Source: Pyrinomonas sp040289685 (GTDB lineage: Bacteria; Acidobacteriota; Blastocatellia; Pyrinomonadales; Pyrinomonadaceae). From it: a DNA stretch of 64,000 nt. This document shows positions 16,441-25,265 of this stretch, one piece after another; positions within the stretch are counted from its first letter, which is position 1; every line of letters starts with the position of its first letter. The notes below the pieces were generated by a model. The model did not search any database. It saw nothing but the letters and a program-made list of their open reading frames with translations, and was not told the DNA's origin. The translations under genes and the position numbers were made by a program. The stretch lies in contig NZ_PSLQ01000006.1 of the NCBI RefSeq assembly GCF_040289685.1, forward strand, positions 18,139 to 82,138. The letters run 5' to 3'.

Positions 16441-16459
16441 GCTTCGCTGACCAGCGAAG
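16441..16459 (+). terminator. Hairpin after pyrC
   Basis: GCTTCGCT and AGCGAAG form a 7-base stem with a short loop 25 bases after the pyrC stop; no T run follows, so termination would be weak. Further on, an inverted repeat GTGAAGT/ACTTCAC (16616-16641) with a 12-base loop lies 45 bases beyond the end of the opposing small secreted gene. Nothing else is recognised in 16416-16685. Confidence 0.35.
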
Positions 16460-16685
16460 ATGCCCTTGGATGCGGGATCGCTAACAAGATGCGAGCCATC
16501 ATCATGGCCCTATGTGCGCTGGTCGGCGAAGGGGCTCGTGGATGCGGCAGTCTCTGTCCTTTCGCTCATCCCTTAAATTGATCTGCGCGCAATGCAATCC
16601 GCAATCGGTCCGACGGTGAAGTTTGGAAGTTAACACTTCACGCGGTTTGAAGTCGCTGAACGGATTGATTGACTTATACGAGGTC

Positions 16686-17177
16686 CTATTGACATTTGAC
16701 CAATGTGGGCGCGCGTCCGCGTTCGAGCGCGAAGGTCCCGATCTGCTCTTGCGTGTCGGTGAGCGTCACGGTTAAGGTCATGCGTTCGCCTTGGACGCGC
16801 CCCGTGTAGCGCGCCGGGTGTTCATCTTTGACGCCGACGCGCGTCGGGCCGGGCGTCTCGCGCACGTGTTTGCCGCTGGCTTCGAATTCGCCGCGATCGT
16901 TCAACGCCAACGGTCCTGTGATTTCACCGTGCGCACAGTCGTATTCGACCTGCGCCCCACGCTCATCAACTTGTAGGCCGATGCCTCGGCCTCCCCAAAG
17001 CCCGGTCGCCACGGTTCGCCTTTGCATGCGAGCTTCTTCTCCGGTGGTGGATCGCTTCGTTTCGGTGGAAGATGGCGCGCGGCGCGTAGCATCCTTGGGG
17101 CGCGCGCCGCAAGCTCCGTCTTGGATGTAGAGCGCTGGCAGCATCACAAACGCCACAAACGATCCGAGCCTTCTCAT
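16686..17177 (-). CDS. Small secreted protein of unknown function
   Basis: A 163-residue protein with an N-terminal signal sequence (MRRLGSFVAFVMLPALYIQD) and no other hydrophobic stretch. The mature part has a short low-complexity linker rich in Thr, Glu and Arg, then about 100 residues that look like a small beta sandwich or barrel (GLQVDERGAQVEYDCAHG, ARYTGRVQGERMTLTVTLTD). Two Cys in the mature region (in DCAHG and VKCQ at the end) could form a disulfide. The start at 17177 is supported by GGGAG nine bases upstream. I do not recognise the family. It is isolated, convergent with pyrC and divergent from the subtilase region. Confidence 0.75.
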   Translation of the reverse strand: MRRLGSFVAFVMLPALYIQDGACGARPKDATRRAPSSTETKRSTTGEEARMQRRTVATGLWGGRGIGLQVDERGAQVEYDCAHGEITGPLALNDRGEFEASGKHVRETPGPTRVGVKDEHPARYTGRVQGERMTLTVTLTDTQEQIGTFALERGRAPTLVKCQ

Positions 17178-18328
17178 ACGCTCACACTCCCGCTCATAGG
17201 TTTCGATTCTAACGGCGCCGATGTGCTGATGACAACTCGCTAGGTCGGTCGCATTGAACGAAAGGCCATCGATGGCGGTCGCTGCCTCAATAGAACTTAT
17301 AAGATTTATAAATGGAAGCGATAAGAATTTTTGTCTTGACAACTGCGGCAGCGCCGCCGTATAAAGCCAGACGCTCTGAAAAATACAGAGGGCGGTATGC
17401 GCGATCTCGTCGCTCGATCGCGATGCGGATCTTTTCGCGCAAGCGAGGAGCTGCCAGTAGATTTATATCCCTCTTGCGATTGAGTTTGATGTTGCTTCTT
17501 CATAGGAAGTAGGAAACAGGCAACATCCGAGATTGAAGTGAGCGGTTAGCCAAGTTCCTCGCGAAAGCTTTCGGCAAGCCGTTATCAGTGAAGGCGGCAA
17601 TTGAGCCGTTCAGTTCGCATACCCGCTCGATAAAGACACAAACGGAACTTCCCCTTCAAGGGGCATGAAAGTTCCGTGCGTCGAGCAAGAGAGCTCTTCA
17701 AGACCAAAAGCGATCTCTTCAAAACTTCGGAGGGATCACATCTCGGCTCGAAGGCCATTTTAACGAGTGTAGCTTCTCCTTATCGTGCGGCGGAGCTCAT
17801 AAAACATCCGAAGGAGCGAGGGCTTACCGGGCAGGGCGCTTTCGAGTTCGGTTCGAAAAGCGGTGAGCTAGCAGTGGTTTCGCGTCAATTTGCCTTTAAG
17901 ATAGGGAAGGGCACGCCCGAACCCAATGCCTGGGGAGAGACCGACCTCTACCGCCAGCAATCGGAGACCGCTCCAGCGGACGCGCGGTCTCGTCTAGCCA
18001 GGAATCCTCCGGCTGCGAGCCGTGGGGAGCGACGAGAAGCGGGAGCGCATCTCAGCGGCGGGCTACGTTCAACCGATCAGCGTTCAAAGAGAGAGCGCAC
18101 GTGGTTGCGTCCGGCGACGGGGCCTTCGGTGCGCCTTGCGCCGCTTTGCAAAGGGTCATTCTTTTCGTTCGGTGGTGTCGGTTTCACTCGATCCGGCGCC
18201 ACCTTCGTTTTTGTTTTCGGGGATTGAATTCGGAGGTAACAGAAAGATGTGGGTGGGACTCAACCTCTGTCCCGGCGGTATGACCCCCATCTTGCGTTCG
18301 CAACAGAACTTCAGGAGGCGTCATAACG
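17178..18328 (+). other. Long non-coding region with structured RNA potential
   Basis: About 1.15 kb without a supportable gene. The first 350 bases are clearly more AT-rich than the surroundings. A near-consensus promoter (17336-17365) points to the right. Downstream are a strong two-stage hairpin (17643-17676: outer CGGAACTT/AAGTTCCG, inner CCCCTT/AAGGGG) and a composite stem just ahead of the subtilase gene (18244-18293: AAGATG/CATCTT, GGG/CCC and GGGAC/GTCCC). An open frame across 17676-18227 starts with GTG, has no ribosome-binding site and shows no protein-like pattern, so I leave it out. The region could be a long leader for the subtilase or encode a small RNA. Confidence 0.5.
17336..17365 (+). 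promoter_or_regulatory. Near-consensus sigma-70 promoter
   Basis: TTGACA (17336-17341), 18 bases, TATAAA (17360-17365). It is the best promoter on the plus strand in this part of the window, yet the next convincing start codon is about 960 bases away at 18329. Confidence 0.6.
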
Positions 18329-21300
18329 ATGAGGTATCGCATCTTTGCTTTAGCCGTTTCGCTATGTCTCGCCGCGGGGCTTATTTGGTCGTCGCTGCCG
18401 CACTCGGCGGCGCACGCCGAAGCTGCGCCGCCGACGCGCAAAGTGCGCGTCGAAAACCCAGAAGCTGGGCGCATGTTGCGCGCCGGCGGAGCGCGGTTGA
18501 TCGCCGATTACGGGAGCTTCGCCCTGTATGAAGCGAGCGAGACTCTGGCCACTACGCTCAGCCAAACTGGGCGCGCCGAGTTGGCCGACGATTACAACCA
18601 CATACTGCTGAACGCGGGCATCGTCAACACGGCTGCGCCGGAGACGAAAGCGCTCAGCAACGAGATCACCTACTTCGAAGGCAAACGCCTGCATCTCGTT
18701 CAGTTCGCCGGTCCGATCAAGCCCGAGTGGTACGACGAGCTGCTCAAGACGGGCGTCGAAGTCGTTACTTACATTCCGAACAACTCTTATCTCATCTATG
18801 GCGATGCGGCGAGTCTGAACCGCGTCCACGAGATGAAGACGCAAAGCGCCTTCTTGCAATGGGACGGCGCTTACCTTGGACAGTACAAGGTAGACCCAGC
18901 AGCGCGTGCCGCCCAAGTGGGCAAAGAGGCTCTGGCCAACGATCTTTACGCCATTCAGATGGTCGCCGACAAAGCGGCCAACGCCGATACGTTGGGCGTC
19001 ATCGAGCGTTTCAAGTTGGATGAGATCTTCCGTCAGGAAGAGGCGCTCGGTTACTACAACGTCATCGTCCGACTAAGACCGGAAGCCTTGGATGAGATCG
19101 CCGCTCAACCCGAGGTCGTCTCCATTCAGCCCTACTTCATCCCGCAGAAGCGCGATGAACGGCAGAACATCATCGTCTCCGGCTTGCTCAACGGCAACGC
19201 GCCGAGCGGGCCTGGGTATTACGATCTGCTCGCCAGTTGGGGCTTCACACAGGAGCAGTTCGATGCCTCGGGCTTCGCCGTCGATGTCTCCGATAGTGGC
19301 ATTGACAATGCGACCACCTCGCCAAACCATTTCGCGCTCTATCGTTTGGGTGTCCGTCCGGGCACGAGTCGCGTCGTCTACAATCGCTTGGAAGGCACGC
19401 CGAACACGGGCAGCACGTTGCAAGGGTGCGATGGGCACGGCACGATCAATGCGCACATCGTCGCCGGTTACATCCCGCCTTCGTTGAATGGCTTCCCGCA
19501 TGTGGATTCGAGCGGCTACCGCTACGGGTTGGGCGTCGCTCCGTTCGTGCGAGTCGGTTCTTCCGTGGTCTTCGACCCAGACCGCTTTACGCGCCCGAAC
19601 TACTTCGACCTTCAAGCGCGGGCTTGGCGCGACGGAGCGCGGATTAGCACCAATAGCTGGGGATCGCGTTCCAACACCTACACCTTGGACTCGCAGCAAT
19701 ACGATTCGCTCGTGCGCGATGCGCAACAAAGCGGCTCCGCCGTTCCTTCCCCGGGCAATCAGGAAATGGTGATCATCTTCGCAGCGGGCAATTCTGGACC
19801 TGGAGCTAACACGGTTGGAAGCCCGGGCACGGCGAAGAACGTCATTTCCGTTGGCGCTGCTGAGAACGTGCACCCGTTTGGCGGCAACGACGGCTGTAGC
19901 ATCAGCGACGCGGAAGCCGATAGCGCCAACGACGTCATCTTTTTCTCAAGTCGTGGGCCGACCGCCGACGGACGCAAGAAGCCGGACATCCTCGCGCCGG
20001 GGACGCACATCACGGGCGGGGTCTTTCAGGTGAGCAATCCGCCTGTCAACGGACAAGCTGATTCATGCTTCGATGCTGGTGGCGTTTGCGGCGGTCCGGG
20101 AAGCAACTTCTTCCCCGCCGGTCAAGAGTGGTACACGACCTCTTCGGGCACGAGCCACTCGACGCCGGCTGTGGCTGGCGGTGCGGCGCTCGTCCGCCAG
20201 TACTTCATCAATAACTTCGGTGGCCCAGCTAGCCCGGCGATGACCAAAGCTTACCTGATGAACTCGACGCGCTACATGACCGGCGTTGGAGCCAACGACA
20301 CGCTCTGGTCCAACAGCCAAGGCATGGGCATGATGAACCTTGGCCGCGCTTTCGACGGCGTGCCGCGGATTTTGCGCGATCAGCGCGCTGCGGACAAATT
20401 CACCGCGACTGGACAAGAACGGATCATCACTGGACGAATCGTTGATCCGACGAAGCCTTTCCGCGTGACCTTGGCGTGGACCGATGCGCCTGGGCCGACC
20501 AGCGGCTCGGCTTGGCGCAACGATCTCGATCTGATCGTCAGCGTCGGCGGGCAGACCTATCTTGGCAACGTCTTCAACGGCGCTTCTTCCGTCACGGGCG
20601 GAGCGCGCGATGATCGCAACAACGTCGAGAGCGTCTTCTTGCCGGCAGGCGTCAGCGGCCCCTTCGTCATTCGCGTGCGTGCGGCCAACATCAACTCCGA
20701 CGGCGTGCCGAACGACAGCGATCCGCTCGATCAGGATTTCGCGCTCGTCGCCTATAACGCGCAAGAACAACCGTCCCCAGTGATCACGGGCGTAAGCGCC
20801 GACATCACCGTCGAGAGCTGCCCGCCGGGCAACGGCGTTATCGATCCGAGCGAGCGCGTGACGCTCAACGTCACCTTGCGCAACGACGGCACGGCGAGCG
20901 CTTCCAACTTGGTGGCGACGTTGCAGCCGTCGGCCAACGTGATCGCGCCGAGCGAGCCGCAAAATTACGGCGCGCTCGCCGTGGGCGCCTCCGCATCGCG
21001 TTTGTTCTCGTTTACGGCGGCGGGCAATTGCGGTGACCAGATCACGCTCACCTTCCGTTTGCAGGACGGTTCGTCTGACTTGGGCACGGTGACCTTCACC
21101 TTACGTCTCGGCCAACTCGTCGTCAATACGGCGTTTGCCGAAAACTTCGATGGCGTGACGCCGCCGACGCTGCCTTCCGGCTGGACCACGTCGCAAACTG
21201 GTGCCGCGCCGTTGTGGGTGACCAGCAACGTTGCGAGCGATACGGCGCCCAACTCCGCTTACAGCGCCAGCGTCCCGTCCGTGGGAGTCAATGAGTTGGT

Positions 21301-22024
21301 CACGCCGCCGATTAGCATCCCAACCAGCACGAACTTCCAACTCACATTCCGCCACCGTTACCTATTCGAGAGCGGCTCCACCATCGGCTTCGACGGCGGC
21401 GTGCTTGAGATCAAGATCGGCAGCGGTGGTTTCCAAGACATCATCGCCGCTGGCGGAAGCTTCGTCACGGGCGGCTATGTGCGTGCCTTGAGCACGAGCT
21501 TCGGCAATCCGCTCGGCGGACGCCAAGCTTGGACCGGCAGCACCAACAACGCCTTCATCACAACGACGGTGAACCTGCCGCCGAGCGCCAGCGGCCAAAC
21601 GATTCAACTGCGTTGGCGCGCTGGGTTCGATCGGAGCGTATCGCCGACGGGGGCCGGTTGGTTTATTGATTCGATTCAGATCTCCGCTTCCAGCTACGTC
21701 TGCACGCCTTGCATGGGCGAGCCGAGATTGCTCACCAAGTCGCAACTTTCTTGTGGCCCAAATGGCGCGATCGTGGCGACGATTACGGTGAGCAATGCGG
21801 GCACTGGCGCGGCGAACGACGTCGTGTTGACCAACGTGCGGCTCGGCTCAACGTCGGGCACGCCATTGCCGCAATCTTTGGGCGACCTCGCCCCAGGCGC
21901 GTCGGCGACGGCGACCGTGCAGTTCCCGGCTGGAACCAGCGGCAACATCTTGCGCGTGGGGGGAACGTACAGCGGCGGCACGTTCGGCGGCGGAGCGCGC
22001 GTCACTCCGCCTAGCTGTCCGTAA
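18329..22024 (+). CDS. Large secreted subtilase (S8) with adhesion-type C-terminal domains
   Basis: A 1231-residue secreted serine protease. Signal peptide residues 1-30, then a propeptide-like region to about 290. The S8 triad is complete: Asp322 in DVSDSGID, His370 in CDGHGT, Ser609 in GTSHSTP, with the oxyanion Asn488 in AAGNSG. After the catalytic domain come a beta-rich P-domain-like segment (about 680-800), a CARDB-like repeat (about 800-915), a choice-of-anchor/jelly-roll module starting near FAENFDGVTPPTLPSGW, and a second CARDB-like C-terminal repeat. There is no transmembrane anchor. The start is supported by AGGAGG ten bases upstream. A PEP-CTERM gene follows after 47 bases, probably co-transcribed. 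Likely a surface or extracellular protease; substrate unknown. Confidence 0.92.
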   Translation: MRYRIFALAVSLCLAAGLIWSSLPHSAAHAEAAPPTRKVRVENPEAGRMLRAGGARLIADYGSFALYEASETLATTLSQTGRAELADDYNHILLNAGIVNTAAPETKALSNEITYFEGKRLHLVQFAGPIKPEWYDELLKTGVEVVTYIPNNSYLIYGDAASLNRVHEMKTQSAFLQWDGAYLGQYKVDPAARAAQVGKEALANDLYAIQMVADKAANADTLGVIERFKLDEIFRQEEALGYYNVIVRLRPEALDEIAAQPEVVSIQPYFIPQKRDERQNIIVSGLLNGNAPSGPGYYDLLASWGFTQEQFDASGFAVDVSDSGIDNATTSPNHFALYRLGVRPGTSRVVYNRLEGTPNTGSTLQGCDGHGTINAHIVAGYIPPSLNGFPHVDSSGYRYGLGVAPFVRVGSSVVFDPDRFTRPNYFDLQARAWRDGARISTNSWGSRSNTYTLDSQQYDSLVRDAQQSGSAVPSPGNQEMVIIFAAGNSGPGANTVGSPGTAKNVISVGAAENVHPFGGNDGCSISDAEADSANDVIFFSSRGPTADGRKKPDILAPGTHITGGVFQVSNPPVNGQADSCFDAGGVCGGPGSNFFPAGQEWYTTSSGTSHSTPAVAGGAALVRQYFINNFGGPASPAMTKAYLMNSTRYMTGVGANDTLWSNSQGMGMMNLGRAFDGVPRILRDQRAADKFTATGQERIITGRIVDPTKPFRVTLAWTDAPGPTSGSAWRNDLDLIVSVGGQTYLGNVFNGASSVTGGARDDRNNVESVFLPAGVSGPFVIRVRAANINSDGVPNDSDPLDQDFALVAYNAQEQPSPVITGVSADITVESCPPGNGVIDPSERVTLNVTLRNDGTASASNLVATLQPSANVIAPSEPQNYGALAVGASASRLFSFTAAGNCGDQITLTFRLQDGSSDLGTVTFTLRLGQLVVNTAFAENFDGVTPPTLPSGWTTSQTGAAPLWVTSNVASDTAPNSAYSASVPSVGVNELVTPPISIPTSTNFQLTFRHRYLFESGSTIGFDGGVLEIKIGSGGFQDIIAAGGSFVTGGYVRALSTSFGNPLGGRQAWTGSTNNAFITTTVNLPPSASGQTIQLRWRAGFDRSVSPTGAGWFIDSIQISASSYVCTPCMGEPRLLTKSQLSCGPNGAIVATITVSNAGTGAANDVVLTNVRLGSTSGTPLPQSLGDLAPGASATATVQFPAGTSGNILRVGGTYSGGTFGGGARVTPPSCP

Positions 22025-22071
22025 CGGCGCTCATGATCCGCACGAAACCCTTTAGGAGGTAAAAGTCGAAA

Positions 22072-22587
22072 ATGAAAAGGAATCCGTTTGTGAGTTTGGC
22101 GGCGGCAGCAGCGTTCTTGCTGCTGCCCGTCGCGGTGAAGGCTGATCCGTTCACCTTCACGCTGAACAACCCAATTCAAACTGCGTCGCCCGGTCAAACG
22201 CTGAGTTTCTTCGGGACTCTTTCCAACGGTGGTCCGCCTATTATCTATTTGAACGGTACAAGCTTCAGTGTGCCGTCGGGCACGTCAGTCGACGACAGTC
22301 CCTTCTTCAGCAACGCTCCCGGGTCTCTTAATCCGGGGCAGTCAACCGGCAGCATCTTGCTGTTTGAAGTGACGATCAGCCCGAGCTTTACGGGGAACCT
22401 GATCACTGGCACGTTCTCGATCGTGGGTGGTCCGAACCAAGAGAGCCAGAACATCCTCGGGACGCAAGATTACCGGATCATCGTCCAGCAACAGGAGCCA
22501 ATCCCCGAACCGGCGACCATGTTGTTGCTCGGAACCGGATTGGCCGGCGTCGCCATCGCGCGGCGCAAGAGACGTGCGCGCCGTTGA
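22072..22587 (+). CDS. PEP-CTERM surface protein
   Basis: A 171-residue secreted protein with signal peptide (to about residue 24, VKADPF), a beta-rich middle with many Ser, Gly, Pro and Asn, and a textbook PEP-CTERM tail: IPEPATMLLLGTGLAGVAIA followed by RRKRRARR. Such tails are sorted and cleaved by exosortase, and the proteins usually end up in extracellular polymer or at the surface. AGGAGGT precedes the ATG. It follows the subtilase by 47 bases and is closed by a clear terminator, so the two form a small operon. No catalytic motif is seen. No exosortase gene lies in the window. Confidence 0.9.
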   Translation: MKRNPFVSLAAAAAFLLLPVAVKADPFTFTLNNPIQTASPGQTLSFFGTLSNGGPPIIYLNGTSFSVPSGTSVDDSPFFSNAPGSLNPGQSTGSILLFEVTISPSFTGNLITGTFSIVGGPNQESQNILGTQDYRIIVQQQEPIPEPATMLLLGTGLAGVAIARRKRRARR

Positions 22588-22627
22588 AGTGGGCGCTAAG
22601 TGATGAGGTGCGGATCATCACCGCTCT

Positions 22628-22673
22628 GCTCGGAGGAGAGGCTTTCTCCTCCGAGCTTTCCTCTTCTGTTTTT
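22628..22673 (+). terminator. Rho-independent terminator after subtilase/PEP-CTERM pair
   Basis: A 12-base perfect stem (GCTCGGAGGAGA with TCTCCTCCGAGC, 22628-22639 and 22645-22656) with a 5-base loop is followed by a T-rich run ending in TTTTT. Strong and well placed 41 bases after the PEP-CTERM stop. Confidence 0.9.
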
Positions 22674-22723
22674 CCGCGCTGGATGACCAGCCCCGCCTCT
22701 TCAGCATGGAACCGTTGTGGACA

Positions 22724-22813
22724 CTCATGGACATGCTCTCTCATGAACGGATGCGTGTCGCGGCTTATTTGAAGATTACGTGTTGCGGTAGCTCATGGAC
22801 AGGCTCTCTCATG
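22724..22813. repeat. 22-base direct repeat pair in non-coding DNA
   Basis: Copies at 22724-22745 and 22792-22813 match at 21 of 22 positions (core GCTCTCTCATG). A hairpin CTGGGG/CCCCAG lies near 22934-22953. The rest of 22674-23304 holds no gene I can support. Confidence 0.65.
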
Positions 22814-23304
22814 CGCGGCGCATCCCAGTGGGCTTGCTTCCTGCTTCATCCGCTGGCTTTGCCGCAGCGGCCACTGCCGATGGCAGCCCCTCGTCAATGC
22901 AAGAGGATCTGCAATTAAGCTACTACCGGCGAACTGGGGCGAAGCGTCCCCAGCAAGAGCGGCGCTCCTCTACTTAACGCTTGTGTGAAATAGAGTGGGT
23001 ATTTCATTCGGTCTTGCAGATTTCATGGCGCCTGAACCGACGTCACTCGCTTTGCATCATCTCCGGCGTTGGAGGACCGCTTCGGTCGTGACATTGCAAC
23101 CGGAATGCGATAGGATTCATCCAAACTTCCGTCGTGACGCGCCGCGTTCTTGAGCTGGTGCGTGCGCCTTGAACGCTCTCCCCCGAGCGTTATCGGCTCT
23201 CTGATGGGGGAAGAGGATCGGATGAGCGGCATGTCCCCCGATCGGATCGCTGGGCGTGCCGCTCTTCGAATTATGGCGCAAAAGGGGATACGGGGAGGGT
23301 TAAG

Positions 23305-24711
23305 ATGCAAGCAGTCGAACGACAAAAGCCTTTCATCGTCGCGTTGACTTTGATCGTGGCGCTTGTCGTCGCGCCCGTCGGGGCGCAAACGCGCATCAGC
23401 GCGCCGAGCAATCGTTACAGCACGCGCGATGATGTGCGCCTCGGACAAGAAGCCGCCCGTGAGGTCGAGCGTCAGCTCCCGCTGCTCAGAGATGAGTTGG
23501 TGCAAGATTACATCGAGCGGGTCGGGCAACGTTTGGTGGCTGCGATCCCGCCGGAGTTTCAACATCCGGAGTTCCGTTACAATTTCAAGGTCGTCAACGC
23601 GCGCGACATCAACGCCTTCGCGCTGCCGGGTGGTCCTCTTTATATCAACCGCGGCGTGATCGAAGCGGCGCGCAGCGAGGGCGAAATGGCAGGCGTGATG
23701 GCGCACGAGATCTCGCACATCGCGTTGCGTCATGGAACGGCGCAGGCGACCAAAGCCCAATCGGCGAAGTTTCAGCTTCCGGCGATTGCGGGCGCTGTGC
23801 TCGGCGCGATCATTGGCGGCGGTCTCGGAGATATCATCGCCGGTGGAACGCAGACCGGACTCGGCCTCTACTTTCTCAAGTACAGCCGCGAGTATGAAAC
23901 GCAAGCGGACGTGTTGGGCGCACAGATCATGGCGCGCGCCGGCTACGATCCGCGCGATCTAGCCAACATGTTCCGCACAATCGAGCGTGAGAGCGGACGC
24001 GGTGGCCCGGAGTGGTTGAGCAGCCACCCCAACCCCGGCAATCGCTACGAACGCATCGAACGCGAAGCGGCGATGTTGCGCGTCTCCAACCCGATTCGCA
24101 ACGCTGAGGAGTTCGAGCGCATCAAAGCGCATCTGATCACGATGGGGCGCGCGCCATCGATGGCCGAGATACAGCGTGGCGGCGGGCGTTATCCGCAAGA
24201 CAGCGGCAGACCACGCGCAGGGCGCGTCGAACCGCCGTCGAGTAATTACCGAACCTACACGGGAGGCACCCTCTTCAGCGTCAGCGTGCCCGATAACTGG
24301 CGCGAGCTGAGCGGAAACGGTGCCGTCATCTTCGCCCCTGATGGAGCTTACGGCCAAGTGCAAGGCCAGTTCGTCTTCACGCACGGCGTGCAGATCGGCA
24401 CGGTCCGCGCCTCGAGTTCGGATCTGAGGCGCGCAACCGACGAATTCATCGCTTCATTGGTGCAGGGCAACGCGTATCTTACGGAGCGAAGCGGCTACCA
24501 GCGGGGTTATTTGAGCGGGCGTGAAGCGCTGCGAACTCGTTTGTCGGGCCAATCTTACATCACCGGACGAACCGAGGTCGTCGATGTTTATACGGCCTTG
24601 CTTAACAACGGCGATCTCTTTTACCTGATCACGGTCGCGCCCGATAACGACTACAGCGCTTTCCAAACGGCTTTCCGCAACGTCTTGCGTTCTTTGCGCA
24701 TCAACGGCTGA
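23305..24711 (+). CDS. Secreted M48-family zinc metalloprotease
   Basis: A 468-residue exported protease, probably involved in envelope protein quality control like BepA/YfgC. Signal peptide to about residue 28 (PVGAQT). The M48 core has HEISH (His134, Glu135, His138) and a third ligand Glu in YETQAD (about residue 198). Glycine-rich hydrophobic segment 158-185 is the loop seen in this family. Residues from about 310 form a second, beta-rich domain (TLFSVSVPDNWRELSGNGAV, FAPDGAYGQVQGQFVFTHG) found in many acidobacterial M48 proteins, replacing the TPR domain of BepA. GGGAGGG precedes the ATG. It lies between the two subtilase/PEP-CTERM pairs and has its own terminator. Confidence 0.92.
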   Translation: MQAVERQKPFIVALTLIVALVVAPVGAQTRISAPSNRYSTRDDVRLGQEAAREVERQLPLLRDELVQDYIERVGQRLVAAIPPEFQHPEFRYNFKVVNARDINAFALPGGPLYINRGVIEAARSEGEMAGVMAHEISHIALRHGTAQATKAQSAKFQLPAIAGAVLGAIIGGGLGDIIAGGTQTGLGLYFLKYSREYETQADVLGAQIMARAGYDPRDLANMFRTIERESGRGGPEWLSSHPNPGNRYERIEREAAMLRVSNPIRNAEEFERIKAHLITMGRAPSMAEIQRGGGRYPQDSGRPRAGRVEPPSSNYRTYTGGTLFSVSVPDNWRELSGNGAVIFAPDGAYGQVQGQFVFTHGVQIGTVRASSSDLRRATDEFIASLVQGNAYLTERSGYQRGYLSGREALRTRLSGQSYITGRTEVVDVYTALLNNGDLFYLITVAPDNDYSAFQTAFRNVLRSLRING

Positions 24712-24736
24712 GGCGAAAAACAGATCTCGCGGCGAT

Positions 24737-24771
24737 GGGGCGGCGAAGACCGACAAACTTTTCGCTGCCCC
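24737..24771 (+). terminator. Hairpin terminator after M48 gene
   Basis: GGGGCGGCGAA and TTCGCTGCCCC pair with one mismatch over 11 bases, 26 bases after the stop; followed by GTTGCTCTTT, a weak T tract. Confidence 0.55.
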
Positions 24772-24852
24772 GTTGCTCTTTGTCAAGCGTTGGCGCATCC
24801 TTCCTGCGACCGTAACGTATTTGGCCCAAAGCGAACTGTCTGCCCGCGCATT

Positions 24853-25105
24853 TCATTGAGCGAAAATTCGGTTGTGTGCAACGCGCGAGGTCAGCGCGTT
24901 CCTGAGATGCTTCCGATAGCGCGATGGGATCGAAAGCGAGCGCGAAAGATCGGTCGTGATGATGCCGCTCGTCTTTTCGCCACGAGAACAGACGATGCCT
25001 TTGCCGTCGGGCGACCAAGCGGAATCGAAGATCGAATTGGAAAGGAGGGCGTTTCGGCGGCGTGTCGGCCCACCGTTGAGCGACAGCGTTCGGATTTTTG
25101 ACCTC
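24853..25105 (-). pseudogene. Remnant of a TolB/WD40-like beta-propeller protein
   Basis: On the minus strand one frame reads SAWSPDGKGIVCSRGEKTSG followed by IITTD, the pattern that ends many TolB-type propellers and acidobacterial Ser/Thr-kinase/WD40 proteins (xWSPDGKxIxxSRG...SDxVLI). The match covers about 30 residues; it then runs into unrelated residues to a stop at 24853, and nothing of the upstream blades survives. I read it as a decayed 3' end. Nothing else is evident in 24772-25175 apart from a small hairpin AAAGGCT/AGCCTTT at 25122-25138. Confidence 0.45.
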
Positions 25106-25175
25106 CCCGCTCGTGACAGTCAAAGGCTCGAAGCCTTTAGTTTCACCGAAGCCAAACGCTCTGCTCCGAAACGAA

Positions 25176-25201
25176 GACGGGCGGCGAAGATACCGCCCGT
25201 C
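25176..25201 (-). terminator. Hairpin downstream of second subtilase
   Basis: GACGGGCGG and CCGCCCGTC form a perfect 9-base stem with an 8-base loop, 65 bases beyond the subtilase stop. On the minus strand it is followed by TTCGTTTC, only a partial T run. Confidence 0.5.
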
Positions 25202-25265
25202 CCCTCTACCCGCTTTTGCCCCTTGATGGACGGAGGGAAAAGGATTTAACGGATCGGTGGCCCGA

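Noticed and set aside
17676..18227. 183-codon plus-strand open frame before the subtilase
   Set aside because: GTG start inside a hairpin, no ribosome-binding site, composition of non-coding DNA, and no recognisable domain.
23023..23904. Minus-strand open frame of about 290 codons overlapping the M48 gene
   Set aside because: Shadow of the M48 coding sequence, as shown by the intact protease motifs in the plus frame.
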